From Stappia sp. 28M-7 (GTDB lineage Bacteria > Pseudomonadota > Alphaproteobacteria > Rhizobiales > Stappiaceae), in contig NZ_JACMIA010000001.1 in the NCBI RefSeq assembly GCF_014252955.1, forward strand, positions 3,184,258 to 3,248,257: DNA of 64,000 bases. Reading direction: 5' to 3'. The notes beneath the pieces were generated by a model. That model had not been told where the DNA came from. It searched no databases and worked only from the letters and a program-made list of their open reading frames with translations. Made by a program: the position numbers and the translations under genes. Positions 9,409-18,276 of the stretch are shown here, piece after piece (within the stretch, counting starts at the first letter, position 1; every line of letters begins with the position of its first letter).

Positions 9409-9807
9409 ATGGCAGATACTCGAAAGACCGTTTCCGGGGATGGCGTCAATGCCAGCCTCGTCCCGTTCGAAATGGCCTATTGCAACCCGCTGGTCCTGAT
9501 CGGCCGCATGCAATCCGAGGCGCTGCGCGCGACGCTGGACCGTCAGGTCGAGATGGTCGACTTCCTGCGCCTGCGGGTGGAAAAGGACGTCCGTCTCGCG
9601 GAGCGCCTGCTGCAGGCACGCCAGCCGGGCGATGTCGTGGCCGCCTGCAGCGAGTTCTGCAGCGACGCGCTCGAGGACTATGCCCGCGAGGGCTTCCGCG
9701 CCGCCAATCTTGTTCCCGAGGTCGCGGCCGAGACGGCAGAGCAGGTCGCGCGCGAGGCCGAAGAGGTCTCCGACGAGCTCAAGATCGCCTCTCTCGCCAT
9801 CGCCTGA
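9409..9807 (+). CDS. Phasin-like protein
   Basis: Protein of 132 residues, almost all helical, with an N-terminal VPFEMAYCNPLVLI segment and long amphipathic helices (EALRATLDRQVEMVDFLRLR) rich in Glu, Arg and Ala. This resembles the phasin_2-type granule-associated proteins of alphaproteobacteria that coat polyhydroxyalkanoate granules. No PHA genes are nearby, so the assignment rests on overall composition. The ATG at 9409 has AGGGAGG upstream. The convergent acetate kinase gene ends 21 bases after its stop. Confidence 0.6.
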   Translation: MADTRKTVSGDGVNASLVPFEMAYCNPLVLIGRMQSEALRATLDRQVEMVDFLRLRVEKDVRLAERLLQARQPGDVVAACSEFCSDALEDYAREGFRAANLVPEVAAETAEQVAREAEEVSDELKIASLAIA

Positions 9808-9828
9808 CCGGCGAAGGCTGGTCTTTCC

Positions 9829-11019
9829 TCACAAAGCCGGCAGGTCGCGGACATGCTCCGCGATCATCGCCTCCTCGTCGGTGGCGATCACCCGCACCTC
9901 GACGCCGCTGTCCGGCGTGGAGATGACCGGCGCCCCGTCCGCATTCGCAGCCCTGTCGAGCCGCACGCCGAGCCAACCCAGCCGCTCGCAGACCCGCTCG
10001 CGGATTTCCGGCGCGTTCTCGCCGATGCCTGCGGTGAAGACGAAGCCGTCGAGCCCGCCGAGCACGCTGGCCAGCGCCCCCGCTTCGCGCACGATGCGAT
10101 GGACGAAGACGTCGATCGCCTCCGCCGCCGCCGGCTCCGTGCTCTCCAGCAGCACCCGCATGTCATTGGAAATGCCTGACAGGCCCAGCAAGCCGGCGCG
10201 GGTGTAGAGCAGCCGCTCCGTATCGTCGATAGAGAGCCCCTCCCATCGCATCAGATGCAGCAAGGCTCCCGGATCGAGCGCGCCGCAGCGCGTTCCCATC
10301 ACCAGACCGTCCAGCGCCGTGAAGCCCATGGTCGTGTCGACGCTCTCGCCGCCCCTCAAGCCGCACATGCTGGCGCCGTTGCCCAGATGCGCGGCGATCA
10401 CGCGCCCGCCATGGACGCGCGGCGACAGCATCGCCAGCCGCCGCGACACGTACTCGTAGGACAGGCCATGGAACCCGTAGCGGCGGATGCCGCGCCGCTC
10501 GAACTCGCGCGGCAGGGCAAAGCGCGTCGCAACCGCCGGCATCGTGCGGTGAAAGGCCGTGTCGAAACACACGACCTGCCGCAGGCCGGGCCGCGTGCGG
10601 GCGATCTCCCGGATCGGCGCCAGATTGTGCGGCACATGCAGCGGCGCCAACTCCGCCAGATCGCCGAGCAGTTCCAGCAGCTCCGGCGTCACCTCCTCCG
10701 GCATCCGGTGACCCGCCCCGCCATGCACCACCCGGTGGCCGATGCCGGCAAGGTGCCGCCCGGCCAGTTCTGTGTCGATACGCGCCAGAAGGTGACCGAG
10801 CGAAGCCTCGAACCGCGTTTCCGCCCAGGTTTCATCGGCCAGGAGCCCGCCTTGCGCATCTTTCAGGCGGAAACGCTGCCCCGCCCCATCCTCTCGCAGC
10901 TCGCCCCGCCGCCAGAGCTGCAAGGCCCCGTCGGCGGCAAGGTCGAAGATCGCCAGCTTGATACTCGAAGAGCCGGCATTGAGCGTCAGGATCGCGCCGG
11001 TATCGCCCTGCCCGCTCAT
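9829..11019 (-). CDS. ackA: Acetate kinase
   Basis: Protein of 396 residues with the acetokinase signatures: LTLNAGSSSIK (about 11-21), GHRVVHGG, a VCFDTAFH segment, GFHGLSYEYV and HLGNGASM, plus FTAGIGENAP near the C-terminus. It interconverts acetyl phosphate + ADP and acetate + ATP; propionate or butyrate kinase activity is possible. Its ATG overlaps the stop of the upstream MaoC-phosphotransacylase gene by 4 bases, so the two are translationally coupled and likely act in sequence on an acyl-CoA to acyl phosphate to acid route. Confidence 0.92.
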   Translation of the reverse strand: MSGQGDTGAILTLNAGSSSIKLAIFDLAADGALQLWRRGELREDGAGQRFRLKDAQGGLLADETWAETRFEASLGHLLARIDTELAGRHLAGIGHRVVHGGAGHRMPEEVTPELLELLGDLAELAPLHVPHNLAPIREIARTRPGLRQVVCFDTAFHRTMPAVATRFALPREFERRGIRRYGFHGLSYEYVSRRLAMLSPRVHGGRVIAAHLGNGASMCGLRGGESVDTTMGFTALDGLVMGTRCGALDPGALLHLMRWEGLSIDDTERLLYTRAGLLGLSGISNDMRVLLESTEPAAAEAIDVFVHRIVREAGALASVLGGLDGFVFTAGIGENAPEIRERVCERLGWLGVRLDRAANADGAPVISTPDSGVEVRVIATDEEAMIAEHVRDLPAL

Positions 11020-12410
11020 GCCCCGACCTCCCCGCCGGCGGCGGCAAGACGGGCACGCGCGAGCTTCGCGGCGACCGCGCAGGAGGCAAGGCGCGTACGC
11101 TCGGCGTCCGCCCGGCTGGTCAGGATGATCGGCACCCTTGCGCCCAGGACGACGCCTGCGGCATCGGCCCCGGCCAGGAATGTCAGCTGCTTGGCGAGAA
11201 TGTTGCCGGCCTCGAGATCCGGCACCACCAGGATGTCGGCCTCGCCCGCCACCGGCGAGACGATGCCCTTTTCCCGCGCCGCCTCCAGGCTGATCGCATT
11301 GTCGAAGGCCAGCGGGCCGTCGACGAGCCCGCCGGTGATCTGGCCCCGGTCCGTCATCTTGCAGAGCGCTGCCGCGTCCAGCGTCGAGGCAAGCTTCGGG
11401 TTGATGGTTTCCACCGCCGACAGGATCGCCACCTTCGGCAGCGCGATTCCCATCGCATGGGCAAGATCGATGGCGTTCTGGATGATGTCCCGCTTGATCG
11501 CGAGATCGGGAGCGATGTTGACCGCCGCATCGGTTACCAGCAGCGGCCGGGGATGGCCGGGTACGTCCATCAGGTAGACATGCGACAGGCGCCGCTCGGT
11601 TCGCAGCCCCTTGGTCCGGTCGAGAACCGCATGCAGCAGTTCGTCCGTATGCAGCGACCCCTTCATCAGCAGCGCGGCTTCGCCGCACCGCACCAACGCC
11701 ACCGCCGCTTCGGCGGCTGCATGGCTGTGCGGCGCCTCCACCAGGCGGAACCGGTCGATGGCAACGCCCGCCTCGGCCGCGGCCTGTTCGATCCGCCCGC
11801 GCGGGCCGACCAGGATCGGCACGACGATGCCGGCATCCGCCGCTTCCGCCGCGGCGGCAATGGCCGGCGCGCTGCAGGGATGGGCGACGGCGGCAACCGG
11901 CGGCGCACTGGAGGCAGCTTCCGCCATCAGCGCGCGGAACCGCTCGTGCCGGCTCATGCGGATATCGGGCAGTTCGACCCTCGGCCGGCGGATCTTCTCG
12001 TCCGGTGCACGCACATGGATGGTGCCGGACGCGACCGCCCGGCCCGCCTCGGTGCGGCATTCGCAGGACAGGACCAGTTCCCGCGTCTCCGCTACCCGCC
12101 CTGTGACGGCAAGCGTCAGCACCAGGGCATCGCCGGCAGAGACCGGCCCCTGAAAGGCAAGCTCCTGCGCCAGCGTCACGCCGCCCGGTCCCGGCAATTC
12201 CGTCGCAACCAGCAGCGACACCAATCCCGTGACGATCGGGCCGGCGCTGGCCCCCTCTCCGCCGCTGCCCCCGCCCGCGATCACCGCCAGCAGGTCGATA
12301 TCCTGCTGGACGAGGGTACGGCGCAACACGGCGCTGTCGCCGGTCGCGATCTCGTCGAAGGTCCGGTTCTCCACCATGTCATGGCTGGTGGCGCCCGCTC
12401 GAATGTCCAT
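11016..12410 (-). CDS. Fused MaoC-like hydratase / phosphate acetyl(butyryl)transferase
   Basis: Protein of 464 residues with two parts. Residues about 15-145 look like a MaoC hot-dog domain (FDEIATGDSAVLRRTL, then GDALVLTLAV). Residues about 155-460 are a PTA/PTB phosphotransacylase (MKGSLHTDELL, AILSAVETINPK, GPLAFDNAIS, VVPDLEAGN). The fusion is annotated in many proteobacteria as bifunctional enoyl-CoA hydratase/phosphate acetyltransferase. With the overlapping ackA it should convert acyl-CoA to acyl phosphate. Whether the MaoC part is a working hydratase or a substrate-binding module is not clear from sequence. Confidence 0.88.
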   Translation of the reverse strand: MDIRAGATSHDMVENRTFDEIATGDSAVLRRTLVQQDIDLLAVIAGGGSGGEGASAGPIVTGLVSLLVATELPGPGGVTLAQELAFQGPVSAGDALVLTLAVTGRVAETRELVLSCECRTEAGRAVASGTIHVRAPDEKIRRPRVELPDIRMSRHERFRALMAEAASSAPPVAAVAHPCSAPAIAAAAEAADAGIVVPILVGPRGRIEQAAAEAGVAIDRFRLVEAPHSHAAAEAAVALVRCGEAALLMKGSLHTDELLHAVLDRTKGLRTERRLSHVYLMDVPGHPRPLLVTDAAVNIAPDLAIKRDIIQNAIDLAHAMGIALPKVAILSAVETINPKLASTLDAAALCKMTDRGQITGGLVDGPLAFDNAISLEAAREKGIVSPVAGEADILVVPDLEAGNILAKQLTFLAGADAAGVVLGARVPIILTSRADAERTRLASCAVAAKLARARLAAAGGEVGA

Positions 12411-12598
12411 GAAAGCTCGGTCCCGGCTCGTCTTTGGGTGGCAGTCGGTCGCGCGGGAGCATGTATGGCCCCTGCCTCAGCATGCAATCCGTCGTTCTCC
12501 GGACCATGCACCGCTCTTCACGAGCAGGCGCGGAAACCGCAGCGGCAATCCGCCGGCCTTTTTTCAACGTAACACATGACGAACGGGAGGATCCGGCC

Positions 12599-13183
12599 AT
12601 GAACCGTCTGCTTGCAAGCCTTGCCTGTGCACTCATCGCCCTTGGCGCGGTCTTGCCCGCGCCCGTTCGGGCGGACGAGGCGAACGCACACGACTTCTCG
12701 CTGACAGCAATCGACGGCTCGGCAATGCCGCTCTCCGCCTATCGCGGCAAGACCGTCCTCGTCGTGAACACCGCCTCGCGCTGCAGTTTCACCCAGCAAT
12801 ATGCGCCGCTGCAGGCGCTGTACGAGACCTATCGCGACCGCGGGCTGGTCGTGATCGGCGTCCCCTCCAACGATTTCGGCGGACAGGAGCCGGGCACGGA
12901 GGGCGATATCGAGGACTTCACACGCTCCGCCTACCGGGTCGACTTTCCGCTGACCAACAAGACCTCGGTGCGCGGCGAGGCGGCAACGCCCTTCTACAAG
13001 TGGGTGACACGCGAAGCCGGACCGCTAGGCGCCCCGCGCTGGAACTTCCAGAAATATCTGATCGGCCCCGACGGCCGGCTGGTGGACTGGTACTCGCCGA
13101 TGACCGAGCCGGATTCCCCGCGCCTGCGCGCCGCCATCGAGCGCAGCCTCGCCACCCACACCTCGCCCGCCGGCGGATCCTGA
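12599..13183 (+). CDS. Exported glutathione peroxidase family protein
   Basis: Protein of 194 residues. An N-terminal signal peptide (LLASLACALIALGAVLPAPVRA) suggests periplasmic location, unusual for classic cytoplasmic Gpx. The thioredoxin-fold catalytic set is present: Cys62 in NTASRCSFT (cysteine, not selenocysteine), Gln96 in NDFGGQEPG, and Trp148 in WNFQKYLI. Cys-type enzymes usually depend on thioredoxin rather than glutathione. The photolyase gene starts 25 bases after the stop, so the pair may form an oxidative/light-stress unit. Confidence 0.9.
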   Translation: MNRLLASLACALIALGAVLPAPVRADEANAHDFSLTAIDGSAMPLSAYRGKTVLVVNTASRCSFTQQYAPLQALYETYRDRGLVVIGVPSNDFGGQEPGTEGDIEDFTRSAYRVDFPLTNKTSVRGEAATPFYKWVTREAGPLGAPRWNFQKYLIGPDGRLVDWYSPMTEPDSPRLRAAIERSLATHTSPAGGS

Positions 13184-13208
13184 ACGCCGGGCTCGCCGAC
13201 GCTCGACA

Positions 13209-14798
13209 TTGCCGACGAAGACGATTGCCGTGACCTCCTTTCCCGCCCCTGCCTTGCAGGTCGTGTGGTTCAAGCGCGACCTCAGAACCCATGACCACGA
13301 GCCGCTGGCGCGGGCGGCGGAGCGTGGGCCCGTCCTGCCCCTGTTCGTTGTCGAACCGAACCTGTGGCGGCAAGCGGACATGTCCGCCCGTCACTGGGCT
13401 TTCGTCGCCGAAGCCCTGACCGCGCTCAACGCGGATCTCGCCCGCCTCGGCCAGCCGCTGGTCATTCGTCATGGAGAGGTGGTCGAAGTCCTCGCCCGCG
13501 TCCATGCCGCGCGGGGCATCGCCGTCCTGTGGTCGCATCAGGAGACGGGCAACGGCTGGACCTTCGCCCGCGACCGGCAAGTCGGCGCCTGGTGCCGGGC
13601 GCATGGGGTCCCCTGGCACGAACTGCGCCAGGACGGCGTGACCCGCCGGCTGCGCAGCCGCGACGGCTGGGCGGCAGGATGGGAGCGCGACATGGCCGCG
13701 CCGCAGGTCGCGGCTCCCGTCCTCGCCCCGCTCTCGCTTGCCGATACCGGGCACATTCCGGCTGCTGCCGACCTCGGACTTGCGACAGACCTCTGCCCCG
13801 GCCGACAGCCTGGCGGCCGACCGGCGGGCCTCGCCTGCCTCGACAGCTTCCTCCACCGCCGGGGCGAGCCGTACCGCGCGGCCATGTCCAGCCCCGTGCT
13901 TGCTTTCGACGCCTGCTCGCGCCTCTCACCGCATCTGGCCTGGGGCACCCTGTCGCTGCGCGAGACGCTGCAGGCCTGCCGCACCCGCCAGCGTGCCTTG
14001 CGCGATAGCCCCGCATCCGCTCGCGGGTGGCGACAGTCGCTCTCCTCGTTCGACGGCCGCCTGCACTGGCGTTCGCATTTCATGCAGAAGCTTGAGGATG
14101 CGCCCTCGCTGGAATTCCGCAACCTGCACCGCGCCTATGACGGTCTGCGCCCGCCCGCGGAAAGCGAGCCCGCCCGCCTTGCGGCCTGGATGCGCGGAGA
14201 GACCGGCCTGCCCTTCGTCGATGCCTGCATGCGGGCGCTCACCGCCACCGGCTGGATGAACTTCCGCATGCGCGCGATGCTGATGGCGGTGGCGAGCTAC
14301 CACCTGTGGCTCGACTGGCGCCGGCCGGGCGAGCATCTCGCCCGCCTGTTCACCGATTACGAGCCGGGCATTCACTGGCCGCAGGTGCAGATGCAGTCCG
14401 GCACCACCGGCATCAACACCGTGCGCATCTACAATCCGGTGAAGCAGGGCATCGACCAGGACCCGGATGGCAGCTTCACGCGGGCCTGGGTGCCGGAACT
14501 GGCGAAGGTGCCGGACCGGTTCCTTCACGAGCCGTGGAAGTGGGAGGGCGCGGCAGGCCTGCTCGGCAGCCGCTATCCTGCCCCCATCGTCGACCATCTG
14601 GCGGCGGCACGCCATGCCCGCGAGGCAGTCTGGGGGCGGCGCGCCGCCACCGGGTTTCGCGATGCCGCCGACCGCATCCAGCAACGTCACGGCAGCCGGC
14701 GCAGCGGCCTTTCCGTACCCGCGCGCGGCAAGCGCTCGCCACCCGACACCGGCCAGCTCTCGCTGGCGCTCGACACCGCCGAAGATCGCAAACCATGA
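13209..14798 (+). CDS. Cryptochrome/photolyase family protein
   Basis: Protein of 529 residues. An N-terminal photolyase alpha/beta domain starts at VVWFKRDLRTHDH (about 18-30), and the FAD-binding helical domain contains WMNFRMRAML and NTVRIYNPVKQ. In place of the usual N-GGWQW near the flavin, it reads EPGIHWPQVQMQSGTTG, so it is not a standard class I CPD photolyase and belongs to a less studied clade. The likely role is light-driven DNA repair or blue-light sensing. Its stop overlaps the start of a DUF2256 gene by 4 bases, and a periplasmic Gpx lies upstream. Confidence 0.85.
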   Translation: MPTKTIAVTSFPAPALQVVWFKRDLRTHDHEPLARAAERGPVLPLFVVEPNLWRQADMSARHWAFVAEALTALNADLARLGQPLVIRHGEVVEVLARVHAARGIAVLWSHQETGNGWTFARDRQVGAWCRAHGVPWHELRQDGVTRRLRSRDGWAAGWERDMAAPQVAAPVLAPLSLADTGHIPAAADLGLATDLCPGRQPGGRPAGLACLDSFLHRRGEPYRAAMSSPVLAFDACSRLSPHLAWGTLSLRETLQACRTRQRALRDSPASARGWRQSLSSFDGRLHWRSHFMQKLEDAPSLEFRNLHRAYDGLRPPAESEPARLAAWMRGETGLPFVDACMRALTATGWMNFRMRAMLMAVASYHLWLDWRRPGEHLARLFTDYEPGIHWPQVQMQSGTTGINTVRIYNPVKQGIDQDPDGSFTRAWVPELAKVPDRFLHEPWKWEGAAGLLGSRYPAPIVDHLAAARHAREAVWGRRAATGFRDAADRIQQRHGSRRSGLSVPARGKRSPPDTGQLSLALDTAEDRKP

Positions 14799-14962
14799 AG
14801 ATGCGCAAGCCTGGCGACCTGCCGAAGAAAGTCTGTGCGACCTGCGGCCGTCCCTTTGCGTGGCGACGCAAATGGCGCCTCGCATGGGACGAAGTCCGCC
14901 ACTGCTCCCAACGCTGCCGGGAGAACCGCAACCGACCATCAAAACATGAGAATACGGGCTAA
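14795..14962 (+). CDS. DUF2256 zinc-ribbon-like small protein
   Basis: Protein of 55 residues with two cysteine pairs, CATC (Cys14, Cys17) and CSQRC (Cys37, Cys41), flanking a basic aromatic stretch RPFAWRRKWRLAW. This matches DUF2256, a short putative metal-binding family often found next to photolyase/cryptochrome genes. The ATG at 14795 overlaps the photolyase stop (ATGA), so the two are coupled. Its function is unknown; a DNA- or photolyase-binding accessory is an inference from coupling and basic charge. Confidence 0.85.
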   Translation: MKMRKPGDLPKKVCATCGRPFAWRRKWRLAWDEVRHCSQRCRENRNRPSKHENTG

Positions 14963-15077
14963 GTCATTGCGGATGATAAGAAATTCAAAACAGGTGTTTA
15001 CGCAGATTAACCAAGCATTGATGGTCATTTGTTAACAGCCGCCATGGCACCTTCGCCGCATTATCGAGGGGCTCGCA

Positions 15078-17327
15078 ATGGTAGCGACACGAACCGACAC
15101 AGGCGCACGTCTGGCAAATGCTATCCTGTTTCCCGTTGTGGGACTGGTGCTGCTCGCCATTGCGTTTTCGGTAGCGCTGATCGCCTATACGTCCCGGTCC
15201 GCCGACATCGCCGCCCTCAACAGCGAACGCTCCCTTCTGCGAGGCAGCACCAACCTCCAGCTGGAGCTGCTGGCCAAGGAACAGGAAGGCGTCGCGGTCT
15301 GGGACCAGTCGTTTTTCTACGCCCGGCCCGAAACGTTGAGCATCGACTGGCTCGACAGCAATATCGGCCTGTGGCTCTTCGCCAACTACGGCCACGACCA
15401 GACCATCATCATCGATATCGACGGAAACCCGATCTACAATTCCGTCCGTGGCAAGCGCATGCCGGTGGAACAGACCGCGGCGCTGCTCGATGACATCAAG
15501 CCGCTGGTGGCCCGGGCGCGGGCCCGCTTCATCGCCAGTTTCGACCGGCTGCCGTCCGGCCTGTTCTACATCGAGCGTCCGCCGAGCGGCTTCACCCGGT
15601 CGCTGTACGAAACCGGCCTGGCCTCCTTCGAAGGCGAGCCGGCGATGGTCGCGGCGACGGCGATCAGCCCGGAGCTGAAGCAGTTCCTGTCCAAGCGCCG
15701 TGGCCCGGCCGTAGTCGTCAGCCTCAAGAAACTGGATTCCGAGCGGCTGGAAGCCCTCGCCGAACGCTCGGGCATCACCGGCTTGCGTTCGATCACCAAT
15801 CCGGCCGGCACCCCCGCCAGCATGGAGCTGCGCAACCCGCGCGCCCAGAATATCGGCTATCTCGCCTGGCAGGCGGAGAACCCGGGCTCCTCGATCCTGT
15901 CGGGCGTCGGGCCGATCCTGTTCTTCCTTGCCGCGACCATCGCCGGCCTCACCGGCCTGGTGCTGTTCTACACCCGCCAGAACACGCGCCGGCTCGCCGA
16001 AAGCGAGGCCCGGGCCCAGCACGCCGCGCTGCATGACAGCCTGACCGGCCTTGCCAACCGCGACTATTTCGCCAGCAGCTTCCGCGAGGAGCTGGCAAGC
16101 TGGCATGCCGCCAAGGGCCTGCTTGGCGTGATCTATATCGATCTCGACCACTTCAAGGACATCAACGACACGCTCGGACATGCCGCTGGCGACGAGGTGA
16201 TCCGCGAGGCGGCCCGCCGGTTGCGCGTACTGGTGCCAGAAGAGGCGACGCTCGCGCGCATCAGCGGCGACGAGTTCGCCCTGCTGCTGCCCGGCTGCGA
16301 ATCCCGGGAGCTGATCGAACAGGTGCTGAAGCGCATGCAGGATCGCTTCGCCGTGCCGATGTATATCGGCGGCAACCACCTGCATGTCAGCCTGAGCGTC
16401 GGTGCCGCCATCGCCCCGGAAGACAGCCTGTCGATGGGCGAGCTGCTGCGCAAGGCGGACATCGCGCTCTATTCGGCCAAGGCGAGCGGCCGCGGCCGCT
16501 GGGCCTTCTTCGAGGCCTGCATGGAAGAGCATGTGCGCACCCGCGAGAGCCTTGCGCACGCCTTGCGCGATGCCATCGCCCGCAGCAAGCTCGACGTCGT
16601 CTACCAGCCGCAAACCACCATCGACGGCACCAAGGTCCTGTCGGTCGAGGCCCTGCTGCGCTGGACGGATCCGGAAATGGGTGCGATCAGCCCGGCGACC
16701 TTCGTGCCGATTGCCGAAGAAACCGGCCTCATCAACGATCTGGGCCTCTATGTGCTGCGCCGTGCCTGCCAGGACGCCGCCGCCTGGCCGCATCTTGGCC
16801 TTGCGGTCAATGTCTCGCCGACCCAGTTCCGCCATCCGCGCTTCATCGAGGATCTGCGCGGCACGCTGGAGGCCTGCAATTTCGAGCCGTCGCGGCTGGA
16901 GATCGAGGTCACCGAGTCGGTCTTTGCCGACAACGACAACGACATTCTCAAGATCCTCACCCAGGTGCAGGAAATGGGCGTGCGCGTCGCCCTCGACGAT
17001 TTCGGCGTCGGCTATTCCAGCCTCAGCTACCTGCGCCGCTTCCCCTTCGACACGCTGAAGATCGACCGCTCCTTCATTGCCGACCTGGAAATCGCCCCGC
17101 ACGCCCATGCGATCCTGTCGACGATCATCGACCTTGGAGAGGCACTGGGCATGAAGGTGGTGGCAGAAGGCATCGAGACCCGACAGCAGGCGATGATCCT
17201 GCAGCGGACCAATTGCGACCGCCTGCAGGGCTTCTATCTGTCGCGGCCCATCCCGCCGGCAGCCATCGCCCAGGCGGAGGCCCGCCTGTCGGGCGAGGAC
17301 CAGCAGAGCGTGCCGCTGAGAGCGTGA
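15078..17327 (+). CDS. Membrane GGDEF-EAL protein with CHASE4-like sensor
   Basis: Protein of 749 residues. Two membrane segments (about 14-36 and 275-297) bracket a periplasmic domain with the WDQSFFY and LWLFANYG features of CHASE4. A GGDEF domain follows with SGDEF at 396-400, then an EAL domain with EAL at 524-526, DDFGVGYSSL and KIDRSFI. The EAL ligands look intact, so phosphodiesterase activity is likely. SGDEF may still be catalytic, but no RxxD product-inhibition site precedes it. It probably adjusts cyclic di-GMP in response to an extracytoplasmic cue. Its stop abuts the convergent meaB stop with no spacer. Confidence 0.92.
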   Translation: MVATRTDTGARLANAILFPVVGLVLLAIAFSVALIAYTSRSADIAALNSERSLLRGSTNLQLELLAKEQEGVAVWDQSFFYARPETLSIDWLDSNIGLWLFANYGHDQTIIIDIDGNPIYNSVRGKRMPVEQTAALLDDIKPLVARARARFIASFDRLPSGLFYIERPPSGFTRSLYETGLASFEGEPAMVAATAISPELKQFLSKRRGPAVVVSLKKLDSERLEALAERSGITGLRSITNPAGTPASMELRNPRAQNIGYLAWQAENPGSSILSGVGPILFFLAATIAGLTGLVLFYTRQNTRRLAESEARAQHAALHDSLTGLANRDYFASSFREELASWHAAKGLLGVIYIDLDHFKDINDTLGHAAGDEVIREAARRLRVLVPEEATLARISGDEFALLLPGCESRELIEQVLKRMQDRFAVPMYIGGNHLHVSLSVGAAIAPEDSLSMGELLRKADIALYSAKASGRGRWAFFEACMEEHVRTRESLAHALRDAIARSKLDVVYQPQTTIDGTKVLSVEALLRWTDPEMGAISPATFVPIAEETGLINDLGLYVLRRACQDAAAWPHLGLAVNVSPTQFRHPRFIEDLRGTLEACNFEPSRLEIEVTESVFADNDNDILKILTQVQEMGVRVALDDFGVGYSSLSYLRRFPFDTLKIDRSFIADLEIAPHAHAILSTIIDLGEALGMKVVAEGIETRQQAMILQRTNCDRLQGFYLSRPIPPAAIAQAEARLSGEDQQSVPLRA

Positions 17328-18272
17328 TCAGGGAGCAATCCGGGTCCGCAGCTGCGCATCCAGCCGCGCAATGGCACGGAACGGCCCGCCGCTCTCGGCC
17401 AGCGCAGCATCGATGTCGCAGACATCGCGCCCCACCGTACCGAAACGCCGGGTGACGGCATCGACCACCCAGTGCCTTTGCTGCCGCTTGCGGCGCCCGG
17501 CCAGTTCTCCACCGGCCTCCAGCTTTGCCGCATGAGCATCGCACGCCGCGACCGCCTCCGCGATCCCCTGCTCCGCCGTCGCCGAGACGGTCAGTACCGC
17601 CGGCAGACCGGCACCCGCCGGGCGGGCCAGCGATAGCGCGCCCTGCACGTCCGCGGCTGCACGCCGCGCCAGCGCGCCCATGTCCGCCTTGGTGACCAGC
17701 ACCAGGTCGGGCAGTTCCATCACTCCGGCTTTCATGAATTGCAGACTGTCGCCCGAGCCCGGCTGGATGCACAGGGCCAGCGTGTCGGCGACATGGGCAA
17801 CGTCGGCCTCCGACTGGCCGATGCCGACGGATTCGACGATCACCCGGTCCATCACCGCGCGCATCAGGACGACGGCAGCGATGGCATGGTCGGAAAGCCC
17901 GCCGAGCCGGTCGCGCGCCGCCATGGAGCGCACAAAGACGCCCGTGTCTTCCGGATCGGTGGAAAGCCGCGTGCGGTCGCCGAGCAGCGCGCCGCCGGTG
18001 ATCTGCGAGGAAGGATCGACGGCGATCACGCCGACGCTCTCGCCCCGCGCCCTATAGGCGCGGATCAGGGCGTTGGTCAGCGTCGACTTGCCGACGCCCG
18101 GCGGGCCGGTAAGCCCGAGAACGCGGCCGCCCGCCGCCCCTGCCGCCTCATCGAGAAGCTGCAGGAACGCAGGGTCAGCCGCGGCCGTCTCGATGGCCGA
18201 CAGCGTGCGGGCGAGCGCCGGCTTGCCACCGGCGGCAAGCTCAGCGATGGTCCCCGGCCGCCGGACCGCCAT
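17328..18272 (-). CDS. meaB: MeaB/ArgK-type G3E GTPase, mutase chaperone
   Basis: Protein of 314 residues. The P-loop GPPGVGKST is at 56-64, followed by VIAVDPSS (switch), the Mg site region VESVGIGQSE and the base-specificity motif VTKAD. This is the MeaB family that protects and reloads adenosylcobalamin-dependent methylmalonyl-CoA mutase. No mutase genes are in this window. ppdK lies 4 bases upstream on the same strand, so the two are probably cotranscribed, linking C3/C4 acyl and pyruvate metabolism. Confidence 0.9.
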   Translation of the reverse strand: MAVRRPGTIAELAAGGKPALARTLSAIETAAADPAFLQLLDEAAGAAGGRVLGLTGPPGVGKSTLTNALIRAYRARGESVGVIAVDPSSQITGGALLGDRTRLSTDPEDTGVFVRSMAARDRLGGLSDHAIAAVVLMRAVMDRVIVESVGIGQSEADVAHVADTLALCIQPGSGDSLQFMKAGVMELPDLVLVTKADMGALARRAAADVQGALSLARPAGAGLPAVLTVSATAEQGIAEAVAACDAHAAKLEAGGELAGRRKRQQRHWVVDAVTRRFGTVGRDVCDIDAALAESGGPFRAIARLDAQLRTRIAP

Positions 18273-18276
18273 GGCC

